A stretch of DNA of 10,891 nt, from NCBI GenBank assembly GCA_964571145.1, contig CAZNAP010000083.1, positions 1 through 10,891 of the forward strand. Direction: 5' to 3'. A program made the translations under genes and the position numbers. Position 1 is the stretch's first letter, and each line of letters opens with the position of its first letter. The notes beneath the pieces were generated by a model that worked only from the letters and a program-made list of their open reading frames with translations, did not search any database and had not been told where the DNA came from. Source of the stretch: Suilimivivens sp964571145 (GTDB lineage Bacteria > Bacillota > Clostridia > Lachnospirales > Lachnospiraceae). Below, in pieces: positions 5,979 through 10,891 of this stretch.

Positions 5979-7133
5979 TTAGCGTTTAATATGAGATTTC
6001 ACTGCATTGGCAACTACTTCAGCAACTTCCGGATTAAATGCTTCAGGCATAATGTAGTCTTCGTTTAATTCATTTTCAGGTACAAGAGAGGCAATGGCAA
6101 GAGCAGCAGCCAGCTTCATTTCCTCTGTTATTTGGGGAGATCTTCCTTCCAATGCACCTTTAAAGATACCAGGAAAAGCAACAACATTATTAACCTGGTT
6201 CGGGAAATCACTGCGTCCTGTACCGACTACTCTGGCACCTGCAGCTTTAGCTACATCAGGCATAATTTCAGGAACAGGGTTAGACAGCGCGAAAAGAATC
6301 GCATCCTTATTCATAGAAGCAACCATTTCGGGAGATACTACTCCGGGAGCGGAAACACCTACAAATATATCTGCATTTTTCAGTGCGTCTGCAAGAGAAC
6401 CTGTTTCATCCTTTAGATTGGTAACCTGTGCCATTTCTTTCTTGATCCAGTTAAGGCCTTCTCTGGATTTGCAAATCATTCCGGAGCGATCACATAAAAT
6501 AATGTTCGGGAATCCGTAGGTCAGCAGCAATTTTGTGATTGCTACACCGGCACTACCGGCACCATTTACGACAACTTTACAGTTTTCTTTTTGCTTATTA
6601 ACTACTTTTAATGCATTGATAATACCTGCTAAAACAACAATGGCTGTGCCGTGCTGGTCATCGTGAAATACAGGGATTTTCAGAATCTTCTTCAAACGTT
6701 CTTCAATTTCAAAACAGCGAGGAGCGCTGATATCTTCCAAATTAATGCCACCAAAGCCTGGGGCAAGATAGGTGACTGCTTTGATAATTTCTTCGGTATC
6801 CTGCGTGTCCAAACAAATGGGGAAAGCATTGACTCCACCAAACTCTTTGAATAAAACAGCTTTTCCTTCCATAACAGGCATAGCAGCATAAGGACCAATA
6901 TTGCCAAGACCAAGAACTGCACTTCCGTCGGAAACAACAGCTACAGTGTTGGCTTTCATTGTATATTTGTAAGCCGCTTCGGGATCTTCGGCAATTACTT
7001 TGCAGGGTTCAGCTACACCGGGAGTGTATGCTAATGCTAAGTCTTCTCTGGTTTTAACAGGACTCTTGGGAGTGGTTTCCAGTTTTCCAACCCATTGTTC
7101 ATGAAGCATGAGTGCTTTTTCGTTTGTTGTCAT
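5979..7133 (-). CDS. Malic enzyme (malate dehydrogenase, oxaloacetate-decarboxylating)
   Basis: Oxidatively decarboxylates malate to pyruvate and CO2 with reduction of NAD(P), in the cytoplasm. The 384 residues match the short bacterial form without the phosphotransacetylase domain. Visible features are the general acid Tyr36 in AYTPGVAEPC, SDGSAVLGLGNIGP (68-81), Lys91 in MEGKA as the general base, NLEDI (131-135) and FHDDQHGTA (156-164) supplying metal ligands, and the Rossmann motif GAGSAG (191-196). An aspartate at the end of the second Rossmann strand (Asp215, in LCDRSG) suggests NAD rather than NADP preference; this is inference. SNPVPE (284-289) and the Asn-rich C-terminal substrate segment are present. 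The start is supported by TGAGGA (7143-7148) nine bases upstream. It heads a probable two-gene unit with the DUF4364 gene and diverges from degV. Confidence 0.95.
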   Translation of the reverse strand: MTTNEKALMLHEQWVGKLETTPKSPVKTREDLALAYTPGVAEPCKVIAEDPEAAYKYTMKANTVAVVSDGSAVLGLGNIGPYAAMPVMEGKAVLFKEFGGVNAFPICLDTQDTEEIIKAVTYLAPGFGGINLEDISAPRCFEIEERLKKILKIPVFHDDQHGTAIVVLAGIINALKVVNKQKENCKVVVNGAGSAGVAITKLLLTYGFPNIILCDRSGMICKSREGLNWIKKEMAQVTNLKDETGSLADALKNADIFVGVSAPGVVSPEMVASMNKDAILFALSNPVPEIMPDVAKAAGARVVGTGRSDFPNQVNNVVAFPGIFKGALEGRSPQITEEMKLAAALAIASLVPENELNEDYIMPEAFNPEVAEVVANAVKSHIKR

Positions 7134-7191
7134 ATTTATATATCCTCACTTTTTTATTATAAGTAGCATCCGGTGGATGTTCGCAACTATT

Positions 7192-7220
7192 ATCATATAA
7201 TATTTCTGCGTTCTGTGCAA
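7192..7220 (-). promoter_or_regulatory. Candidate malic enzyme promoter
   Basis: On the minus strand TATGAT (7192-7197) lies 17 bp after TTGCAC (7215-7220), which places the start near 7185 and a leader of about 50 bases. A second -10-like TATAAT (7156-7161) is closer to the gene but lacks a well-spaced -35. A small dyad, CATCC-GGT-GGATG (7167-7179), lies in the predicted leader and could be an operator or minor hairpin. Confidence 0.4.
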
Positions 7221-7272
7221 GAGCAGCGGCCTTACAGATGTGGATTATTGTTGAAAAAGTCAGTATAAAAGC

Positions 7273-7301
7273 TTTACACTCATTACTCGTTATGATAATA
7301 T
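7273..7301 (+). promoter_or_regulatory. degV-family gene promoter
   Basis: TTTACA (7273-7278) and TAATAT (7296-7301) are separated by 17 bp, and TGA before the -10 makes it an extended -10. The start would be near 7308, so the in-frame ATG at 7310 is nearly at the 5' end of the RNA and the ATG at 7367, with its good ribosome binding site, is the true start. Confidence 0.65.
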
Positions 7302-7366
7302 AAGTAGAAATGAAAACTACGTGCAATAGTTTTCGACAAATACATACAGTGATTTTGGAGGTCGTT

Positions 7367-8203
7367 ATGAACTATAAAATTGTTGCAGACAGCAGTTGTG
7401 AATTTCCGAAGGAATATCAGGGAGATCCCAGATTTGTGAATGTACCACTGGGTCTGGAAGTGGATGACGAGCTAATCGTTGATGATGAAACCTTTGATCA
7501 GGCAGAATTTTTAAGGAAGGTAGCGGCTTCTCCCAAGTGTCCGAAATCATTTTGTCCATCACCTGAGAAATATATGGAAGCATATCATTCGGATGCAGAG
7601 AACATTTATGCATTTACCTTATCGAGTAAACTCAGCGGTAGTTATAACAGTGCTGAATTAGGCAAGAAACTCTACCATGAAACCTATGGTGAGAAGAATA
7701 TTTTTGTGTGTGATACTGAATCGGCAAGTGGTGGTGAAACACAGCTTGCATTGAAAGCAGCGCAGTGGTCGGAAGAAGGTCTGCCGTTTGAAGAAATCTG
7801 TCAAAAGCTGACTGCATACAGAGATCATATGAAGACTTTTTTTGTATTAAATAATTTAGAAACGCTTCGCAAAAACGGACGTTTGGTGGGTGTGAAAGCA
7901 CTGGTTGCTTCTACCTTAAGTATTAAACCGGTTATGGGTTCGAATAAAGGCGAAATTATTCAATTGGGTCAGGCAATCGGAATTAAGAAAGCATTGGCTA
8001 AAATGGTGGAATTTATTGTGAAAGCAGCTGAGAAGACAGAAGAGAAGATGCTGATTATTACCCATTGTAATTGTTTGGACAGAGCAGAAAATGTCAAACA
8101 GATGATTTTGGAAAAGCTGAAATTCAAGGGAGTCCTGATTATGGATACACGAGGACTGAGCAGCATGTATGCAAATGACGGTGGCGTGATTGTTACCTTC
8201 TAG
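7367..8203 (+). CDS. DegV family fatty-acid-binding protein
   Basis: DegV/FakB proteins bind a fatty acid and present it to a FakA-type kinase for acyl-phosphate formation and lipid synthesis; no fakA is in this window. From 7367 the protein has 278 residues, the normal length. It opens with KIVADSSCE (4-12), whose Asp-Ser belongs to the ligand site. It continues with SFCPSP (61-66), a variant of the usual TSQPSP, and TLSSKLSGSYNSA (84-96), the family's fatty-acid carboxylate-binding segment. The LETLRKNGR motif follows in the second domain. GGAGG (7357-7361) is five bases from the ATG. The frame is open 19 codons further upstream to 7310, but that ATG has no ribosome binding site and lies at the predicted transcription start. 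It appears monocistronic, ending in a hairpin inside the facing gene. Confidence 0.93.
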   Translation: MNYKIVADSSCEFPKEYQGDPRFVNVPLGLEVDDELIVDDETFDQAEFLRKVAASPKCPKSFCPSPEKYMEAYHSDAENIYAFTLSSKLSGSYNSAELGKKLYHETYGEKNIFVCDTESASGGETQLALKAAQWSEEGLPFEEICQKLTAYRDHMKTFFVLNNLETLRKNGRLVGVKALVASTLSIKPVMGSNKGEIIQLGQAIGIKKALAKMVEFIVKAAEKTEEKMLIITHCNCLDRAENVKQMILEKLKFKGVLIMDTRGLSSMYANDGGVIVTF

Positions 8204-8224
8204 AATATTGATAAATATAAAAGT

Positions 8225-8242
8225 TGTGCTTTTTAATGCACA
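8225..8242 (-). terminator. Weak hairpin after the LytTR gene
   Basis: TGTGC (8225-8229) and GCACA (8238-8242) form a 5-bp stem with an 8-base loop. On the minus strand it is followed by ACTTTTATATTT, so it could terminate the LytTR transcript weakly. It lies in the 40-bp gap between convergent stops. Confidence 0.35.
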
Positions 8243-8243
8243 T

Positions 8244-8999
8244 CTATTGGGGCACATGATTTGTTAGCGAATCATGTGCTTCTTGTTGGTACATCAACAA
8301 GGCACTTTTAATATTAGATAACGCCAGAGGAGAGGATTTGATCTTGGTACCATTTTTCAGTATTACCTCTAAAGCAGTAAATTTAGCTAAGTAAGCAATA
8401 TTAATGAGTGCTTTTTGGGTAAGGGGTACAAAGTGGGTATAAAGTGCAACATGTGAGTAGAAATTACTCATTGAAGAGAGAATAGGAACTACTTTTCCGT
8501 TATATAAAGTGACATTTACATAGCGCCCGTTTACAACAGCACAGACAATATCATCTTCCTGAACATAGAAAGTTTCTTTCTCAGCGCGAAGTTCAATAGT
8601 AGGAATGCGGCTTTCCAGCAAAAGAATAGCTTGATCCAATAAAGCAGAAAGTTCTTTGGTTTGAATAGGCTTTTTGATAAACATTAATTCTGCAGAGCCA
8701 ATATTCATAATGGAGGCTCTGGCCTTGTAGTCAATTTCAGAATGACACAGAACAATCGGTGCAGTAACACCTTCTCTAAGCAATTCTATGGCAAAAGCAA
8801 GTCCATTGGGCTCAGAGTGTGCAAGGTCAATAAAAAATAAATCATAAGACATGGGATTTCGGCCAAGGACAATACTGTCCCCAAAGGAATCAGTATAAAA
8901 TACTCCGGTCGAATGTTTCCTTTTATCGGATTCGCGACCAAGCAAACGCTCCAGTTGCTTTCTGTCAGCTACATTATCATCACAAACAGCAATATGCAT
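8244..8999 (-). CDS. LytTR-type response regulator, orphan
   Basis: A 251-residue two-domain transcription factor. Residues 1-125 are a receiver with the acidic pair Asp7/Asp8 (CDDN), phospho-acceptor Asp58 (FFIDL) and Lys110 before Pro (IKKPI). The usual acidic MP segment after the phospho-acceptor is instead AHSEPNG. Residues 136-235 are a LytTR DNA-binding domain (VNGRYVNVTLYNGKVVP and the terminal NGTKIKSSPLALSNIKSAL region). The normally conserved Arg/His/Ser of the LytTR F-x-R-x-H-x-S-x-L-V-N stretch is replaced by FVPLTQKALIN (190-200). No histidine kinase is adjacent. GGAGGG (9006-9011) six bases upstream fixes the start. The last codons lie inside the degV terminator hairpin. The target and signal cannot be read from the sequence. 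Confidence 0.88.
   Translation of the reverse strand: MHIAVCDDNVADRKQLERLLGRESDKRKHSTGVFYTDSFGDSIVLGRNPMSYDLFFIDLAHSEPNGLAFAIELLREGVTAPIVLCHSEIDYKARASIMNIGSAELMFIKKPIQTKELSALLDQAILLLESRIPTIELRAEKETFYVQEDDIVCAVVNGRYVNVTLYNGKVVPILSSMSNFYSHVALYTHFVPLTQKALINIAYLAKFTALEVILKNGTKIKSSPLALSNIKSALLMYQQEAHDSLTNHVPQ
8252..8284 (+). terminator. degV terminator inside the 3' end of the LytTR gene
   Basis: GCACATGATT (8252-8261) and AATCATGTGC (8270-8279) form a perfect 10-bp stem with an 8-base loop, followed on the plus strand by TTCTT (8280-8284). It lies 49 bp after the degV stop and within the last codons of the convergent LytTR gene, where it encodes residues of HDSLTNHV. The T-run is imperfect. Confidence 0.6.
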
Positions 9000-9077
9000 A
9001 ACAAACCCTCCGAATACTTATGATATCAAATACATTTACGATTGTACGTTGAATATAGTATATCAAAATGAAGCTAT

Positions 9078-9374
9078 TTATATAATTGAAATATCAATTG
9101 GAGCATTTAGAATAGCAATGACCAGAATTACCTGCAAAATGAGGATGAGCGGCATGCCATATACGAAGGAGCGATGCCGTGTCTTGTGACGAAATAAATA
9201 CATTCCGACAATGGAACCGATGCTGCCACCTATGAGCGCAACAATAAAAAGGGTTGCTTCCGGAATCCGGAAGCCCCTTTTTTTTGCTTTATACTTATCG
9301 ATTCCCATTAACAGGAAACCGATTATGTTTACTAATATGATATAGGCTGAAATAAATGTGATAACATTCGTCAT
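9078..9374 (-). CDS. DUF1294 small membrane protein
   Basis: A 98-residue integral membrane protein with three hydrophobic segments (about 4-24, 41-61 and 73-90). It carries the DUF1294 signatures: MGIDKYKAKKRGFRIPE (23-39) at the end of the first segment and GMYLFRHKTRHRSF (57-70) after the second. The family's function is unknown. GGAGGC (9381-9386) is six bases from the ATG and starts in the 15-bp gap after the argG stop, so the gene is surely cotranscribed with argG and probably translated by reinitiating ribosomes. The conserved KKRGFRIPEA segment is encoded by an A8 run and a near-perfect 19-bp palindrome that looks like a bidirectional terminator. Confidence 0.88.
   Translation of the reverse strand: MTNVITFISAYIILVNIIGFLLMGIDKYKAKKRGFRIPEATLFIVALIGGSIGSIVGMYLFRHKTRHRSFVYGMPLILILQVILVIAILNAPIDISII
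9246..9285. terminator. Terminator-like hairpin within DUF1294 coding sequence
   Basis: GCTTCCGGA (9256-9264) and TCCGGAAGC (9266-9274) are perfect inverses around one base, with GGG (9251-9253) and CCC (9275-9277) able to extend the stem past a two-base bulge. Eight Ts follow on the plus strand (9278-9285), and on the minus strand five Ts follow (complement of 9246-9250). By sequence it is a strong intrinsic terminator for antisense transcription and a moderate one for the sense argG-DUF1294 transcript. Codons for the conserved GFRIPEA motif form it, so selection on protein and on structure cannot be separated by eye. Confidence 0.6.
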
Positions 9375-9389
9375 GGGAATGCCTCCATC

Positions 9390-10610
9390 TTATTTTAGTT
9401 TGCCATTTTCCTGCATTTTCATTGCACGAACCTTAGTAGAAAGACCAAACAGATTAATAAAGCCTTCAGCATCATGGTGGTCATATAAGTCTCCGGTTGT
9501 AAAGGAAGCAATGCTTTCATTATATAAAGAATAAGGAGATGTGGTTCCTGCTTTAATGATATTGCCTTTGTAAAGTTTGAGTTTCACTTCGCCTGTTACA
9601 TATTCCTGAGTAGAGGTAATAAATGCCTGTACAGCTTCGCGAAGAGGAGAGAACCATTTTCCTTCGTAAACGATTTGAGCCATTTTATTGCCCATATCTT
9701 TCTTAACAGCATAGGTATCACGATCCAGAATCAATTCTTCCAACTGCTGGTGTGCTTCATAAAGAATGGTTCCGCCGGGAGTTTCATAAACACCTCTGGA
9801 TTTCATGCCAACTACACGGTTTTCTACGATATCTACGATACCAATACCATGCTTTCCACCTAATTCATTCAAGTGACGAATGATATCGGAAACCTTCATC
9901 TTTTGGCCGTTTAAGGAAACCGGAACACCTTTTTCAAAAGTCATGGTAATATATTCGCCTTCATCGGGTGCCTTTTCAGGAGTTACGCCAAGCACCAGAA
10001 GATGTTCAAAATTGGGTTCGTTAGCAGGGTCTTCCAATTCCAGGCCTTCGTGGCTAATGTGCCACAGGTTACGGTCACGGCTGTAGCTTGAATCTGCGGA
10101 AAAGGGTAAGTCGATTCCGTGTGCCTTGCAATAAGCAATTTCAGATTCACGGGAATCCATGGTCCACTTATCGTTTCTCCATGCAGCAATGATTTTCAGA
10201 TCAGGTGCCAGTGCTTTAATACCCAGTTCAAAACGAATCTGGTCATTACCCTTGCCGGTAGCACCGTGACAAATAGCGGTTGCTCCTTCTTTACGAGCAA
10301 TTTCAACTAATTTCTTGGCAATCAGAGGACGTGCCATAGAAGTACCTAATAAGTATTTGTTTTCGTATACCGCATAAGACTGCACACAGGGAACTACATA
10401 TTCATCACAAAATTCATCGATTACATCTAAAATGTATAATTTTTCAGCGCCGCAGAATTTTGCTCTTTCTTCCAAACCGTCCAGTTCTTCGGCCTGACCG
10501 CAGTCGATGCAGACACAAATAACTTCATAATCAAAATTTTCTTTCAGCCAGGGAATGATTGCAGTGGTGTCAAGCCCGCCTGAGTATGCTAAAACAACTT
10601 TTTCTTTCAT
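9390..10610 (-). CDS. argG: Argininosuccinate synthase
   Basis: Joins citrulline and aspartate with ATP cleavage to AMP, giving argininosuccinate, the penultimate step of arginine synthesis; cytoplasmic, usually a homotetramer. The 406 residues match the family length. The N-terminal PP-loop is AYSGGLDTT (8-16). YLLGTSMARPLIAK (86-99) follows, then the signature GATGKGNDQIRFE (116-128) binding ATP and substrates, and the citrulline-binding segment DSSYSRDRNLWHIS further on. The C-terminal SLYNESIASF helix region completes the tetramer interface. AGGAGG (10620-10625) is nine bases from the ATG. argH does not follow; instead a DUF1294 gene begins 15 bp after the stop. Palindromes upstream suggest arginine-responsive control. 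Confidence 0.98.
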   Translation of the reverse strand: MKEKVVLAYSGGLDTTAIIPWLKENFDYEVICVCIDCGQAEELDGLEERAKFCGAEKLYILDVIDEFCDEYVVPCVQSYAVYENKYLLGTSMARPLIAKKLVEIARKEGATAICHGATGKGNDQIRFELGIKALAPDLKIIAAWRNDKWTMDSRESEIAYCKAHGIDLPFSADSSYSRDRNLWHISHEGLELEDPANEPNFEHLLVLGVTPEKAPDEGEYITMTFEKGVPVSLNGQKMKVSDIIRHLNELGGKHGIGIVDIVENRVVGMKSRGVYETPGGTILYEAHQQLEELILDRDTYAVKKDMGNKMAQIVYEGKWFSPLREAVQAFITSTQEYVTGEVKLKLYKGNIIKAGTTSPYSLYNESIASFTTGDLYDHHDAEGFINLFGLSTKVRAMKMQENGKLK

Positions 10611-10661
10611 AATAGAATGCCTCCTGATTTTTATGTTTAATGGCTCTTACTTTCAAATGAC

Positions 10662-10690
10662 AATATACAACATATTTAATATAAATGCAA
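10662..10690 (-). promoter_or_regulatory. Candidate argG promoter
   Basis: On the minus strand TTGCAT (10685-10690) and TATATT (10662-10667) are separated by 17 bp, giving a leader of about 45 bases. A second TATATT (10678-10683) with a poor -35 at 10701-10706 would place the -35 inside the first palindrome. The region is so AT-rich that the assignment is uncertain. Confidence 0.4.
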
Positions 10691-10700
10691 TACCCATTTT

Positions 10701-10790
10701 GCATAAATAAAAATATTTTATGCGATTATCCAGTAAAAATGCAAAAAATAGTTGCATATTATGCATAATGGATGTATACTTATGCAATAT
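10701..10790. promoter_or_regulatory. Palindrome cluster upstream of argG, possible ArgR operators
   Basis: GCATAAA (10701-10707) faces TTTATGC (10717-10723) across nine A/T bases. TGCATA-T-TATGCA (10753-10765) is a perfect 13-bp dyad overlapping a perfect 12-bp palindrome, ATTATGCATAAT (10758-10769). A single TTATGCAATA lies at 10780-10789. AT-rich, roughly 18-bp palindromes with half-sites near TGCAT/TGAAT are the known style of ARG boxes, so ArgR control is a reasonable inference, though the match to the Bacillus consensus is imperfect. Confidence 0.45.
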
Positions 10791-10891
10791 CTAAGATGGA
10801 TATTAACATTGTTACCTATAAGATAGTTTGTTATAGTATAATAAAAACTGCTGAGCGAAGCGAGTGTAGATAACGATCATGAGCTATGCTC

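Larger units (their letters stand above)
10626..10891. other. Non-coding region upstream of argG to window end
   Basis: About 265 bp of very AT-rich DNA with no credible ORF. Apart from the argG promoter and palindromes it holds a plus-strand TATAAT (10837-10842) without a good -35. A GC-richer end (10850-10891) contains four copies of GAGC or its inverse GCTC, the last two as GAGC-TAT-GCTC (10881-10891). The window cuts off whatever follows, so this end cannot be assigned. Confidence 0.5.

Noticed and set aside
6094..6519. 141-codon open frame opposite the malic enzyme gene
   Set aside because: It lies antisense to a fully conserved enzyme, with no ribosome binding site or recognisable domain; a shadow frame.
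7310..7366. Longer degV starting at ATG 7310
   Set aside because: No ribosome binding site and within a few bases of the predicted transcription start; the ATG at 7367 has GGAGG at ideal spacing and begins the conserved domain.
10831..10891. Plus-strand promoter for a gene beyond the window
   Set aside because: A TATAAT is present at 10837-10842, but no -35 at usable spacing, and the window ends before any gene can be seen.

Overview
The window reads as ordinary chromosome of a low- to mid-GC Firmicute, most likely a Lachnospiraceae (Clostridium cluster XIVa) gut-type anaerobe. The evidence is AT-rich DNA, strong GGAGG-type ribosome binding sites, extended -10 promoters, and a gene set typical of that group: DUF4364 regulator, DUF5722-like surface protein, DegV, LytTR regulator, short malic enzyme. 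No phage, transposon, CRISPR, tRNA or rRNA is visible. The family assignments come from recognising motifs, not from a search.

Layout. 1-1640: glnA, a type I glutamine synthetase, with its own promoter, leader and intrinsic terminator (+ strand). 1641-2147: an unusually structured intergenic region. It holds an array of eight alternating TACGGAT/ATCCGTA heptamers in a near-constant helical register, a three-copy 18-bp tandem repeat inside a possible 56-codon ORF, and a long palindrome that coincides with the rarA promoter. 2148-5410: rarA (AAA+ ATPase of replication-fork maintenance) and, overlapping it by 4 bp, a membrane-anchored extracellular glycosidase-like protein (+ strand). 5407-7133: a malic enzyme gene followed by a DUF4364 winged-helix regulator (- strand), the latter convergent with and overlapping the surface-protein gene. 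7134-7366: a divergent promoter region. 7367-8203: a DegV-family fatty-acid-binding protein (+ strand). 8244-8999: an orphan LytTR response regulator (- strand), convergent with degV. 9078-10610: argG (argininosuccinate synthase) followed at 15 bp by a DUF1294 membrane protein (- strand), preceded by a 280-bp AT-rich control region with TGCATA/TATGCA palindromes that could bind an ArgR-type repressor.

Functionally the metabolic genes concern nitrogen and carbon flow: glutamine synthesis, malate decarboxylation and arginine synthesis. They appear to be separate transcription units rather than one pathway operon. No multi-gene novel system is evident. The points most worth following up are non-coding: the phased heptamer array, the palindromic rarA promoter, and a terminator-like hairpin embedded in the DUF1294 coding sequence.
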